43,515 bases of DNA from Bacillota bacterium (GCA_022770665.1 JALEHL010000055.1:1-43515), one strand, 5' to 3'. Positions 15,987 to 24,628 are shown, numbered from the stretch's first letter. A program made the numbers and translations. The notes: generated by a model not told the origin, from the letters alone.

Positions 15987-16082
15987 CGGATGTGTCATAG
16001 AATGATACTCTAATACTCTAATACAGAAAGTACTATTTCCGGTATTCTGTAATAAAAAGATGCAGCAGATGGAGGAAAGAAG

Positions 16083-16664
16083 ATGGAGTGGAACCTTGTA
16101 TTTTTCTTTAACAGCATCCTTCTCGGCGCAGGCCTGGCGATGGATGCGTTTTCCGTGTCGCTGGCCAACGGGCTCAGTGAACCCGGAATGAAGCGCGGCA
16201 GGATGTGCGGGATCGCCGGCGTATTTGCTTTTTTTCAGGCACTGATGCCGATGGCAGGATGGATCTGCGTACATACCGTGGTACAGTATTTCCAGTCTTT
16301 CGAGAAGTGCATTCCCTGGATCGCACTGGCGCTGCTGGGATTTATCGGCGGGAAAATGCTGCTGGAGGGAATCCGCCCGCAGGAGACCGCCGAAGTCGTA
16401 TCGGTCAGCGCATCGGTTCTTCTGATGCAGGGGATCGCCACATCCATTGATGCCCTTTCTGTGGGATTCACCATCGCGGAATACGGATTTGTCATGGCGC
16501 TGGTCTGTGCCCTGATCATTGCAGCTGCCACTTTCCTGATCTGTATGGCCGGTCTTCTGATCGGAAGAAAGGCCGGAACGAAACTTTCCGGGAAAGCATC
16601 CGTCCTGGGCGGCGCGATCCTTATCGCCATCGGACTGGAAATCTTCCTGACGGGGATCTTTTAG
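16083..16664 (+). CDS. mntP: Manganese efflux pump MntP
   Basis: 193-residue, six-segment membrane protein of the MntP family. The two internal repeats carry the signature aspartates: GAGLAMDAFSVSLANG near the N-terminus and GIATSIDALSVGFTIA in the second half. It exports Mn(II). The 96-base gap upstream has TTGACG at 15983 without a convincing -10, and an imperfect hairpin with ACAGAA/TTCTGT arms. The Mn-sensing yybP-ykoY riboswitch, common before this gene, was not recognised. Ribosome site GGAGGAAAGAAG. Confidence 0.92.
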   Translation: MEWNLVFFFNSILLGAGLAMDAFSVSLANGLSEPGMKRGRMCGIAGVFAFFQALMPMAGWICVHTVVQYFQSFEKCIPWIALALLGFIGGKMLLEGIRPQETAEVVSVSASVLLMQGIATSIDALSVGFTIAEYGFVMALVCALIIAAATFLICMAGLLIGRKAGTKLSGKASVLGGAILIAIGLEIFLTGIF

Positions 16665-16739
16665 AAGAACGGGCTGCATGGGGCAGTGAACAGGCTGCGG
16701 AAAAATGCGAACCAGGGGAACACGATAGAAAAGCAGAGA

Positions 16740-16800
16740 TTGTCGCATTCTTGAACCATAAATCGACAGATACAGCGCAAATGGATATATTTTGCGACGA
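16740..16800. promoter_or_regulatory. Inverted repeats upstream of the sigma-54 promoter (possible activator sites)
   Basis: Two dyads lie about 100-160 bases before the expected start site: TTGTCGCA (16740-16747) facing TGCGACGA (16793-16800), and CGCAAA (16776-16781) facing TTTGCG (16791-16796). Distance and symmetry suit enhancer sites of a sigma-54 activator. The assignment is inference and rests on the -24/-12 element downstream. Confidence 0.4.
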
Positions 16801-16832
16801 ACTGAAAAGGAGAACGAACCGGAAGAAACCGG

Positions 16833-16865
16833 AAACCGCGGAAAAAGCCTGCCGCGGTTTTTTTA
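16833..16865 (+). terminator. Rho-independent terminator after mntP
   Basis: Perfect AAACCGCGG / CCGCGGTTT arms (16833-16841, 16852-16860), a 10-base loop and a T7 run. It separates mntP from the 4-hydroxybutyrate module. Confidence 0.92.
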
Positions 16866-16883
16866 TTTGGGGAGGGTGGAATC

Positions 16884-16899
16884 TGGCATGAAAAATGCT
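16884..16899 (+). promoter_or_regulatory. Sigma-54 (-24/-12) promoter
   Basis: TGGCAT-GAAAA-ATGCT closely follows the consensus TGGCAC-N5-TTGCW, with GG (16885-16886) and GC (16897-16898) exactly 10 bases apart. It lies between the mntP terminator and the abfD-like gene, giving a leader of about 40 bases. No good sigma-A promoter was found in the same gap. A gene for a PAS/sigma-54-type activator follows three genes downstream, which supports the call. Confidence 0.7.
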
Positions 16900-16948
16900 C
16901 TGTGATAGGTCTGAAAAAAGAACCTGACAGAGACGGAGGATGACAGTC

Positions 16949-18114
16949 ATGATGGACGCAATGCAGTACAGGGAGAGCCTGAAAAAAATGCATACAAAAG
17001 TATACTATATGGGAAAGCAGATCGAAAATATCGTGGAGGATCCGATGACATCACCCCATGTGAATTCTGCGGCAATGACGTATGCCCTGGCGCAGGACCC
17101 GGTGTATGAGGATCTGATGACGGCGAAGTCGCATCTGACCGGAAAGAAGATCAACCGCTTTACGCACATTCACCAGAGCAAAGAAGATCTGGTGAAAAAG
17201 GTGAAAATGCTGCGGATGATCGCACAGAATACAGGAACCTGTTTTCAGCGGTGTGTGGGATTTGATGCCATGAATGCGACCTATATCACAACCTTTGCTG
17301 TGGACCATGCCAGAGGCACGTCGTATCATGCCCGGTTTCAGAAATGGCTTCAGTATGTGCAGGAAAACGATCTGATGGTTGCAGGCGCCATGACGGATGT
17401 AAAAGGCGATCGGAGCAGAAAACCTTCCGGGCAGCAGGATGCGGATCTGTTCACACACGTTGTGGAGAAGCGGGAAGACGGCATTGTAATCTGCGGAGCC
17501 AAAGCGCATATGACCGGAATCGTCAATTCCCATGAAATGCTGATTCTGCCAACCTCTGCACTGTCAGAAAACGATCAGGACTATGTGGCGCGGTTCGCAG
17601 CATTCCACCGGCAGAATTACGGTGCCTGCAAAGTGGGAAATGCGGATATCCTCATCGGTGCATCGGCGTTGATGGCAGACATGAACGGAGCAGCCGGTGC
17701 CAGCCATATCAAAGACAAACTGATCGAGATGGTCCATCTGGCAGAAACGATGTACTGCTGCTCGCTGGCCTGCTCCTGGGAAGGGCAGGAAACCCCTTGC
17801 GGCAGCTGTTTTGTCGATCCGCTGCTGGCCAATGAAGTGAAACTGAACGTGACGAAAAATATTTTGCTGCAAACCCGAAATACAGCACGATGGACAGGAT
17901 CCGGATCGCCCGGCTCATCGAAAACATGTCCGGTGGAACTGCCCTCGTCGAGTCCATGCACGGCGCCGGCTCTCCACAGGCAATGCGGATTATGATCTAC
18001 CGGGAATCGAATCTGCCGCATAAGATCGAGCTGGCGAAAAAGCTGGCGGGGATCGGCGGCGAAGCGCCGCAGCAGGAGAAAGAAGCAGGAAGAGAAGAAG
18101 GGAAGGAAAAATGA
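16949..18114 (+). pseudogene. abfD: 4-hydroxybutyryl-CoA dehydratase/vinylacetyl-CoA isomerase with internal deletions and a frameshift
   Basis: Family enzymes (~490 residues, FAD plus [4Fe-4S]) convert 4-hydroxybutyryl-CoA to crotonyl-CoA. The cluster ligands are visible: CFQRC and HRQNYGAC (His and Cys 7 apart), as is the C-terminal VESMHGAGSPQAMRIMI. Two segments are missing. Roughly 60 residues are gone between SENDQDYV and ARFAAFHRQ, in the flavin-domain region. A second stretch of tens of residues is gone after KLNVTKN, where the frame also breaks (about 17857-17885) and continues as NPKYSTMDRIRIARLIENMSGG in another frame to a TGA at 18112. The start at 16949 is chosen for GGAGG spacing. 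It cannot make a normal enzyme unless the assembly is wrong. Confidence 0.82.
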
Positions 18115-19487
18115 TGACACCACAGGTTGAAAAAGAATACAGAGAAAAACTGGTTACACCACAGCAGGCGGCCGCATCGGTACAGGACGGCGACCGGCTG
18201 GTCACTGCCACATCCTCCAGCCAGCCGCGGGCATTTCTGCGAAGCCTGGCTGACAGAACCTTTGAACTGAATGATGTGACGCTCATCGGAAGCTTTCTGG
18301 CCGATGACTACGAATTTCTGAAAGAGGACGCGCACGGGCATATTAACGTGCTGATCAGCTTCATGGATGTGAAATCCAGGGAGTACTTTTTCCGGAAGCG
18401 GATGACGGATAATATTTCGGTGTATTCCTACGATTTCTCCAAAACGGAAAACGTCATGGAGAACCTTTTCCGGCCGGATATTTTCACCTTTGAATCGCCG
18501 GAGCCTGACGAAAACGGAAATTTCAGCTTCGGTGTCATCGGTGCCATGTATGGAAGACCTGCGGCAGACTATGTGAAAAAACACGGCGGCAGAATCATCG
18601 TTCAGGTGAACCGGTCAGTACCGTTCCTTTACAGCGGCAGAGAGGAAGACTATATCAATATCCGGGATGTGGATATGATCTGTGAATCAGACGAAGAGAT
18701 CTTCCCGGTTCCTCTGTCGGATCCGACGGAACATGAAGCCGCGATCGCACAGCATATTCTGCCGTATATTCATGACGGAGCGACACTTCAGCTGGGCTTC
18801 GGCGGGATTGCCAATGCCATCGGATTTTCACTGGGGGACCGGAAGCACCTGGGAATCCATACGGAGTCCTATGTCGATTCCATGATGTATCTGGAACAGA
18901 AGGGTGCGGTGGATAACACGAGGAAGAAAATCGGAAAGGGCGTATCGCAGACGGCCTTTGTGATGGGTACGAAAACGCTGTACGACTGGGCAGACCGTAA
19001 CCGGGGAATTGCGACGATGCCGATCAGTTATATTACGAATCCGCAGATCATTTCGCAGATCGACGATTTTATCTCCATAAACAGCTGTATGAACTGCGAT
19101 CTGACCGGGCAGGTGGGCGCTGAGTCCATCGGCCTGCGCCAGTTCAGCTCACAGGGCGGGCAGGTGGCTTTTGTCCGTGGTGCAGGTCTTTCCCGGGGAG
19201 GAAGATCTTTTCTGTGCATGAAATCGGTAAATCAGAAAAAGAACGGGGAAAAAACTTCTACCATCGATCTGGGACTGCCGTATGGAACGGCGGTTACGAC
19301 ACCGCGCCACGAGGTGGACTGCATCGTGACGGAGTGGGGCTGCGCCGAACTGAAATATAAGCCGCTGAATGAGAGAGCCATTGCACTGATTAATATCGCC
19401 CACCCGGACTTCCGGAAGCGTCTTTATGATGCAGCCCTGGAGAACCGGATCATCGCCAGACATCAGGCTTTCCGCATCGACGGATGA
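18111..19487 (+). CDS. 4-hydroxybutyrate CoA-transferase / acetyl-CoA hydrolase family
   Basis: 458-residue family I CoA-transferase that exchanges CoA between acetyl-CoA (or butyryl-CoA) and a 4-hydroxy or short-chain acid. Seen motifs are the N-terminal VTPQQAAASVQDGDRLVTA, the central LQLGFGGIANAIG, the catalytic-Glu region GIHTESYVDSMM, GQVGAESIG, GGQVAFVRGAGLSRGG and the C-terminal VDCIVTEWGCAEL. Appears intact and full length. The gene starts inside the stop of the abfD relic (ATGA), so it was translationally coupled to it. With abfD upstream, 4-hydroxybutyrate is the likely substrate, but butyrate or propionate transfer is also possible. Confidence 0.85.
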   Translation: MMTPQVEKEYREKLVTPQQAAASVQDGDRLVTATSSSQPRAFLRSLADRTFELNDVTLIGSFLADDYEFLKEDAHGHINVLISFMDVKSREYFFRKRMTDNISVYSYDFSKTENVMENLFRPDIFTFESPEPDENGNFSFGVIGAMYGRPAADYVKKHGGRIIVQVNRSVPFLYSGREEDYINIRDVDMICESDEEIFPVPLSDPTEHEAAIAQHILPYIHDGATLQLGFGGIANAIGFSLGDRKHLGIHTESYVDSMMYLEQKGAVDNTRKKIGKGVSQTAFVMGTKTLYDWADRNRGIATMPISYITNPQIISQIDDFISINSCMNCDLTGQVGAESIGLRQFSSQGGQVAFVRGAGLSRGGRSFLCMKSVNQKKNGEKTSTIDLGLPYGTAVTTPRHEVDCIVTEWGCAELKYKPLNERAIALINIAHPDFRKRLYDAALENRIIARHQAFRIDG

Positions 19488-19491
19488 TCAG

Positions 19492-19526
19492 GCAGGGCAC
19501 GAAGAAGCAGGGCATGAAGAAGCAGG
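19492..19526 (+). repeat. Short 15-base direct repeat between the CoA-transferase and thiolase genes
   Basis: GCAGGGCAYGAAGAA occurs twice in tandem (19492-19506, 19507-19521), followed by a partial third unit beginning GCAGG. It fills most of the 82-base gap. Looks like slippage-derived spacer. Confidence 0.7.
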
Positions 19527-19569
19527 AAGCGGAAAAGCACGAAGGGATGGCACAAGGAGGAAACAGAAA

Positions 19570-20793
19570 ATGAAAGAAAAGTATTATATCATGAGCGGAG
19601 CCAGAACGGCAGTGGGAAAATATCTGGGCAGTCTGAAAACAGTGCCGCCGGAAATCCTCGCTTCTGTGGTGATCAGAGAGACACTGCAGCGGGGCGGATT
19701 CGAAGCGTCTGAGATGGATGCCGTGATTCTCGGACAGGTGATGATCGACGCAGAAGCGAGGAATGTGGCAAGAGTATCGGCACTTCTGGCGGGGGTCCCG
19801 GAAGAGATCCCGGCCTACACGATTGATCTGCAGTGCGGTTCCAGTATGCAGGCAGTGCGGTGCGCAATCGGCGAGATCGCTTCCGGCAGCGCAGACATGG
19901 TTCTCGCCGGCGGTGTGGAAAATATGTCCCGCGGCATCTACTATCTGCCGCCTTCCGTCCGGTACGAGGGGTTCCGTCTCGGGGACAAGACCGTGTATGA
20001 CTCTTTTTCCCGCGGTTCGGAGCGGGTGCAGCCGCCTGCCCTGTATCCTGGCCTGAACATGGGTCTGACCGCCGAAAATGTGGCAGCCCGGTACGGGATC
20101 ACCCGGCAGCAGCAGGATGCCTTTGCCTTCGACAGTCAGAGTAAAGCCTGCCGGGCAATCGAAACGGGACGGTTTGAAGAGGAAATTGTACCGGTACATG
20201 TGAAAACACGGAAAGAGGCCTTTGACTTCTGTGTCGATGAATTTCCGAAACCGGACATCACGATGGAAAAACTGGCGTCCATGAAGCCTGCATTTAAAAA
20301 AGACGGGACCGGCACGGTCACCAGCGGCAATGCATCCGGCATGAATGACGGTGCTTCGGCAGTGATCCTCCTGTCGGAAAATGCAGTAAAGAAAACAGGG
20401 AGGAAACCGATGGCTGCGATTCTGGATCATGTGGTTGTGGGAACGGATCCTGCCTATATGGGACTGGGACCGGTATCGGCAGTGCGCACACTGCTGGAAC
20501 GCAATCAGCTGACGATGGATGACATTGATCTGATCGAGCTGAATGAAGCATTCGCAGCGCAGAGCCTCGGGGTTCTGACGGAGCTGGATCTGCTGCCGGG
20601 AACGAAAGGATATGAAAAGGTAAATGTGAACGGCGGCGCGATCGCACTGGGCCATGCCCTGGGAAACAGCGGAACCCGGATTCTGATCACACTGATGTAT
20701 GAGCTGAAAAAGCGGAAGGGACACCTGGGCATTGCAACCCTCTGCATCGGCGGCGGACAGGGAATCGCCATGCTGATCGAAAATATGGAATAA
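19570..20793 (+). CDS. Thiolase (acetyl-CoA C-acetyltransferase family)
   Basis: Condenses two acetyl-CoA to acetoacetyl-CoA or cleaves the reverse. 407 residues with the nucleophile Cys in DLQCGSSMQAV (unusual surroundings; NxxCaSG is typical), GGVENMSRG, NEAFAAQSLG, the active-site His in NGGAIALGHALGNSGTR, and the second Cys in CIGGGQG. All catalytic residues are present. The start at 19570 follows AAGGAGGAAACAGAAA; an in-frame upstream extension from 19426 overlaps the CoA-transferase and is not family-like. Together with the neighbouring CoA-transferase it points to acetyl/butyrate-type CoA chemistry. Confidence 0.92.
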   Translation: MKEKYYIMSGARTAVGKYLGSLKTVPPEILASVVIRETLQRGGFEASEMDAVILGQVMIDAEARNVARVSALLAGVPEEIPAYTIDLQCGSSMQAVRCAIGEIASGSADMVLAGGVENMSRGIYYLPPSVRYEGFRLGDKTVYDSFSRGSERVQPPALYPGLNMGLTAENVAARYGITRQQQDAFAFDSQSKACRAIETGRFEEEIVPVHVKTRKEAFDFCVDEFPKPDITMEKLASMKPAFKKDGTGTVTSGNASGMNDGASAVILLSENAVKKTGRKPMAAILDHVVVGTDPAYMGLGPVSAVRTLLERNQLTMDDIDLIELNEAFAAQSLGVLTELDLLPGTKGYEKVNVNGGAIALGHALGNSGTRILITLMYELKKRKGHLGIATLCIGGGQGIAMLIENME

Positions 20794-20802
20794 CAGAACC
20801 GG

Positions 20803-20843
20803 AAAATACAAGGCACAGAAAGTTTGTGCTTTGTATTTTTTTT
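20803..20843 (+). terminator. Strong terminator after the thiolase gene
   Basis: 15-base arms (20803-20817 with 20825-20839) pair throughout, with one G-U, around a 7-base loop. The sequence then continues in T residues. Ends the abf/thiolase transcript. Confidence 0.92.
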
Positions 20844-20858
20844 CATCCCTGCTATAAT
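20831..20858 (+). promoter_or_regulatory. Sigma-A-like promoter of the activator gene
   Basis: TTGTAT (20831-20836), a 16-base spacer and consensus TATAAT (20853-20858). The -35 lies within the downstream arm of the terminator. Confidence 0.55.
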
Positions 20859-20898
20859 AAAACCATGAGACAGATCGGAAACAGGAGGCGGATGGATT

Positions 20899-21797
20899 TT
20901 GGACCGAGAAAAAGAGGAAGAACTGAAGGAGATCATCGATCATTCCTTCGACGGGATCCTGGTGACAGACAAGGACGGGATCATTCTGATGGGAAACCGG
21001 GCGTATGAGAAAAACACCGGCGTCTGTCTCCGTGACTGGATCGGACAGAACATCAATGACTATGTGGGGCCGGCCTGGTTTAAAAAAACCGTATTTCAGC
21101 TAGTGAAGGAAAACAAGACTTCGGTATCCCTGCAGCATATCTGTCAGAATAACAAGAACATCATTGCTACCGGCACGCCGATTTTCGATGAAGCCGGGGA
21201 AATCCGGAAAGTCGTGATCAATACCCGTGATGTGACAGAAATCTACAGCCTGCGGGAGGAACTGCTGAAATCAAAGGAAAAAGAGAAGCAGCTCAACCTG
21301 CAGAAGATGGCCGAAGAAGGAAAATTCCGGGAAGATCTGCTGTATCGCCTGAGTGTGGTCCGGCTGGAGATCCCCCCCCGCTGAAGGGAAGAACGGAGGA
21401 TATCGATGCACTGGCGGTACGGTTTCTCGGCCGCTATAACCGGGAGTACAGCATGCAGAAAAAGCTGTCTTATGATGTGATGCGGGAGCTGGAGACACAG
21501 GAGTGGCCGGGAAACGTCAGAGAGCTGAAGAATGTCATTGAAAATATGGTGGTGCTCAGCCCGGGAGAATATCTGCAGGTCAGCGATCTGCCATGGAATC
21601 AGCAGATGCACAGGCAGGAGGAAAGCAGCGGACGGAGCCGGGATATGCTTCCGGCCTGGAAAGATGCAATGGAGCAGGAGGAAAAACGGCTGCTGACACT
21701 GGCAAAGGAAAAATATCATTCCAGCCGGAAGATCGGGGAAGCACTCGGACTGGATCATGCGACGGTAGCCAGAAAGCTGAAAAAGTACGGGCTGTAA
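20899..21797 (+). pseudogene. PAS/sigma-54 activator lacking its AAA+ core, with frameshift
   Basis: Would be an enhancer-binding activator for sigma-54 promoters. The N-terminal PAS domain is intact (residues about 10-120, FDGILVTDKDGIILMGNRAYEKNTG). After KSKEKEKQLNLQ the sequence jumps straight to MAEEGKFREDLLYRLSVVRLEIPP, the end of the AAA+ domain. The Walker A, GAFTGA loop and Walker B region (roughly 180-200 residues) are absent. Then a C8 tract (21372-21379) throws the frame to a stop at 21382-21384; with 6 or 9 Cs it would read IPPLKGRTEDIDALAVRFL. The rest, in the other frame, has WPGNVRELKNVIENMV and a Fis-type helix-turn-helix ending HATVARKLKKYGL. Start is TTG after ACAGGAGG. Cannot activate sigma-54 in this state. 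Confidence 0.85.
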
Positions 21798-21820
21798 TCC
21801 CTCCGAAAAGAGAACATCCC

Positions 21821-21849
21821 TTGATTTTGTGTGCAAAAACTGGCATAAT
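21821..21849 (+). promoter_or_regulatory. Sigma-A promoter of the GntR gene
   Basis: TTGATT (21821-21826), a 17-base spacer and CATAAT (21844-21849), 39 bases before the start codon. Confidence 0.65.
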
Positions 21850-21887
21850 AGTAGAAAAAACGGAAACTTTTTTCGGGAGGAGCACCA

Positions 21888-22571
21888 ATGGAACCGAAAG
21901 AAACGATGGTGGAAACCATCTGTAAGGAAATACGCCGGGATATTATCGCACATGAGCTGATCCCCGGACAGAAAATCAACGTGAAAGAACTGGCGAAACG
22001 GTACGGAGCCAGTGAGACACCGGTAAAACAGGCCCTGAACCAGCTGGCTGCAGAGCAGATCGTGGAGAATTTTCCGCGTCACGGCATGAAAATCAAAAGC
22101 ATCGACAGTGAAGAAGCCAGAGAAATTTTTCAGCTGCGTCTGATGATGGATACCTGGTATACGAAGGAAATCATTGAAGCGGTCCGGATCAATAAAGAAC
22201 TGCGGGACGCGCTGGAAAAAAACGTGGAGGAGCATTTTCAGATCATGAGCCGGTATGAGAAGGACCGGTCAGTCGAAAACTACATCGAATATTATCTGCA
22301 GGATGACCGGTTTCATGAGCTGTACCTGATCTGTTCCGGCAACCGGAAGATGGTGGAGCTGTATCACAGCATCAATCCGTTTATCTATAGCAACTATATT
22401 TTCCGGAAACAGTCCGTCGAAAAAAATTATGCCGGACTGGAAGAACATAAACAGATTATTCAGGCAATTTTCGATGAGGATGAGGAACGGCTGAAAAAAT
22501 GTCTGAAGACACATATTGACAATGCGCTGCAGGCATTTGAAATTATTATAAAGACTGATAAGATGCTCTGA
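21888..22571 (+). CDS. GntR-family (FadR/FCD type) transcriptional regulator
   Basis: 227 residues. The N-terminal winged helix-turn-helix is recognisable: IRRDIIAHELIPGQKINVKELAKRYGASETPVKQALNQLAAEQIVENFPRHGMKI, with the typical ETPVKxAL recognition helix. The C-terminal all-helical FCD domain includes the likely metal/acid-binding residues in DDRFHELYLICSGN and LEEHKQIIQAI. FCD regulators usually sense organic acids or sugar acids. It follows the broken sigma-54 activator and has its own promoter and terminator; whether it acts on the 4-hydroxybutyrate genes is unknown. Confidence 0.92.
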   Translation: MEPKETMVETICKEIRRDIIAHELIPGQKINVKELAKRYGASETPVKQALNQLAAEQIVENFPRHGMKIKSIDSEEAREIFQLRLMMDTWYTKEIIEAVRINKELRDALEKNVEEHFQIMSRYEKDRSVENYIEYYLQDDRFHELYLICSGNRKMVELYHSINPFIYSNYIFRKQSVEKNYAGLEEHKQIIQAIFDEDEERLKKCLKTHIDNALQAFEIIIKTDKML

Positions 22572-22588
22572 GTCCAGAGCATTTTTTT
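22563..22588 (+). terminator. Terminator overlapping the GntR stop codon
   Basis: ATGCTCTG and CAGAGCAT arms, a 4-base loop and a T7 run. The upstream arm includes the TGA stop of the gene. Confidence 0.88.
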
Positions 22589-22632
22589 CTCCGCAGACCC
22601 GTTCCTGCGGCCGGAGAAAGGAGAGCGAAACC

Positions 22633-23016
22633 ATGAAAAAAATACTGCTGTTTCATATGAATGCCCTGCGCTGCGGCGAGATTTCCGCCCTGTGCCGCAG
22701 TCTTGAAATCGAGCCGGAGCCGGTATCGCCGTCCCGCTATGGCGAGCCTCTGGGAAAGCTGGCAGGAATCGGCATGACAGAGAGCGCTTTTGCACCGGAC
22801 AAAATCCATGCTGCCGGCAGCGGCATTACGTCAGAGATGATGGTGTTCTGCGGTCTGGAACAGCCGGAAGTGTTCGGGTTCCTGCAGGCCATGCGCCAGA
22901 CCGGGATTCCCCCGGTGGATCTGAAAGCCGTGGTGACACCGTTTAATGCGATGTGGACCGCGCCGGCTCTGTTTGCGGAACTGTCAAAAGAGCATGCCGC
23001 CATGCGTGCGAAATAA
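22633..23016 (+). CDS. DUF3783 domain protein
   Basis: 127 residues, function unknown. The C-terminal part (MMVFCGLEQPEVFGFLQAMRQTGIPPVDLKAVVTPFNAMWTAPALFAELSKEH) matches the DUF3783 pattern as I recall it, with conserved LKAV-TP-N--W---L--EL--EH. The N-terminal half (LLFHMNALRCGEISALCRSLEIE) looks like a small alpha/beta domain. It starts after GAAAGGAGAGCGAAACC and is followed 16 bases later by the HerA-like gene, so the two probably form an operon. Confidence 0.75.
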   Translation: MKKILLFHMNALRCGEISALCRSLEIEPEPVSPSRYGEPLGKLAGIGMTESAFAPDKIHAAGSGITSEMMVFCGLEQPEVFGFLQAMRQTGIPPVDLKAVVTPFNAMWTAPALFAELSKEHAAMRAK

Positions 23017-23032
23017 AATACAGGAGGCCCAT

Positions 23033-24628
23033 ATGTATTATAATGAAAAGATCTGGATCGGGGATGCAGACGGAGAAAAAATATGCATCGAACCGAAGAT
23101 GGCAAATCGCCATGGCCTGATTGCCGGAGCCACCGGTACAGGCAAGACTGTTACTCTGAAAGTGCTGGCGGAATCCTTCAGTGATGCCGGTGTTCCGGTC
23201 TTTCTGGCGGATATCAAAGGAGACCTGTCCGGCATGTGCCGGCCGGGCGCAGACAGCGAGGAGATGCAGAAGCGGATCCGGAAGTTCGGTCTGGAAGAGT
23301 GCGGATTCCGCTATCAGGCATATCCGTCGGTGTTCTGGGATATTTACGGAAAGATGGGCATTCCCGCCCGGACGACCATTTCGGAGATGGGTCCGGTCCT
23401 TCTGTCCCGCCTGATGGATCTCAACGATACCCAGTCGGATATTCTGACGATCGTTTTCCAGATCGCAGATGATCAGAATCTGCTTCTGATCGATACGAAA
23501 GACCTGAAGTCCATGCTGCAGTATGTCAGTGAACACAGTGCGGAACTTTCGAAGGACTACGGGAACATCGCGAAGCAGAGTGTCGCTGCAATCCTGCGGA
23601 ATGTGGTCGCACTGGAGGCACAGGGCGGAAGAGATTTCTTCGGAGAACCGGCGCTGAATCTTTCGGACTGGTTTTTCGGCGGAACCGGCGGAAAAGGCCC
23701 GATTAACATTCTGGACTGCCGCCAGCTGGTAAATGATACGACGCTGTATTCCACATTCCTGCTCTGGCTTCTCTCGGAGCTTTTCGAGACGCTGCCGGAA
23801 GTGGGAGATATGGATAAGCCGAGAATGGTGTTCTTCTTTGACGAAGCCCACCTGCTGTTCAAGGACATTTCCAAGGCATTGCAGTCAAAAATCGAGCAGG
23901 TGGTCAAGCTGATCCGCTCCAAGGGCGTAGGGGTGTATTTCATCACCCAGTCGCCGAAGGACATTCCGGACGGAGTGCTGGCGCAGCTGGGAAACAAGAT
24001 TCAGCATGCCCTCCGTGCCTACACGCCGGCGGAAGAGAAAGCCGTCAGAGCGGCAGCATCTGCGTTTCGGGCCAATCCGGCATTTGATACCTATGAGACA
24101 CTGACTGCGCTGGGAACCGGTGAGGCGCTGGTTTCTACTCTGGATGAAGAAGGCATTCCGGGAATGGTCAGACGGTGCAGAATCCTGCCGCCGCAGTCCA
24201 TGATGGGCCCTGTTTCCGACGAGGAAAAACAGAAAGAAGTATTGAAGAACAATCTGTATCTGAAGTATCAGGAAGCGGTGGACCGGGATTCTGCCTATGA
24301 ATTCTTCCAGAGGATGGAGCAGGAAGCGGCAGTACAGAAAGAGCAGGATGCGGCAGCGGCCGCGGCTGCGAAAGAACGGTCCGCTGCTGCCAAAGCAGAA
24401 GAAAAAGCGCGGATGGCGGAAGAAAAGAAGCGGTTGAAAGAGGACGAAAAACGAGAGCGTGAGGCAAGAAACCGGAGAAAACAGGTGGCTTCCACGGCGG
24501 CAGGCACCATCGGAAGGGAGCTGGGAAACGCCATCGGCAAATCCGTCGGCGGCAGTTTCGGGAAGAAGCTGGGCGGAAATGTCGGCGCTTCCCTTGCGCG
24601 GAATATCCTGGGCACGTTTATGAAGTAA
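23033..24628 (+). CDS. HerA-like ATPase, DUF853 (YjgR-type)
   Basis: 531-residue P-loop ATPase related to the HerA/FtsK helicases. Visible are Walker A AGATGTGKTVTLK (about residues 33-45), VFLADIKGDLSG, Walker B MVFFFDEAHLLF, the sensor-like YFITQSPKDIP, the arginine-containing QHALRAYTPAEEKAVRAAA, and IPGMVRRCRILPP. A Lys/Glu/Ala-rich helical stretch (about 420-485) leads to a Gly-rich end typical of this family. The cellular role is not settled. The start at 23033 follows ACAGGAGGCCCAT; the upstream in-frame ATG lies inside the DUF3783 gene. Confidence 0.9.
   Translation: MYYNEKIWIGDADGEKICIEPKMANRHGLIAGATGTGKTVTLKVLAESFSDAGVPVFLADIKGDLSGMCRPGADSEEMQKRIRKFGLEECGFRYQAYPSVFWDIYGKMGIPARTTISEMGPVLLSRLMDLNDTQSDILTIVFQIADDQNLLLIDTKDLKSMLQYVSEHSAELSKDYGNIAKQSVAAILRNVVALEAQGGRDFFGEPALNLSDWFFGGTGGKGPINILDCRQLVNDTTLYSTFLLWLLSELFETLPEVGDMDKPRMVFFFDEAHLLFKDISKALQSKIEQVVKLIRSKGVGVYFITQSPKDIPDGVLAQLGNKIQHALRAYTPAEEKAVRAAASAFRANPAFDTYETLTALGTGEALVSTLDEEGIPGMVRRCRILPPQSMMGPVSDEEKQKEVLKNNLYLKYQEAVDRDSAYEFFQRMEQEAAVQKEQDAAAAAAAKERSAAAKAEEKARMAEEKKRLKEDEKREREARNRRKQVASTAAGTIGRELGNAIGKSVGGSFGKKLGGNVGASLARNILGTFMK

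Noticed and set aside
15987..16082. Mn-sensing yybP-ykoY riboswitch before mntP
   Set aside because: The gap is only 96 bases and the conserved loops were not found; only a simple imperfect hairpin is present.
16665..16908. Open frame after mntP (...FLNHKSTDTAQMDIFCDEL...)
   Set aside because: It runs through a strong terminator, has no ribosome site and no recognisable family; the region is better explained by the terminator and sigma-54 control elements.
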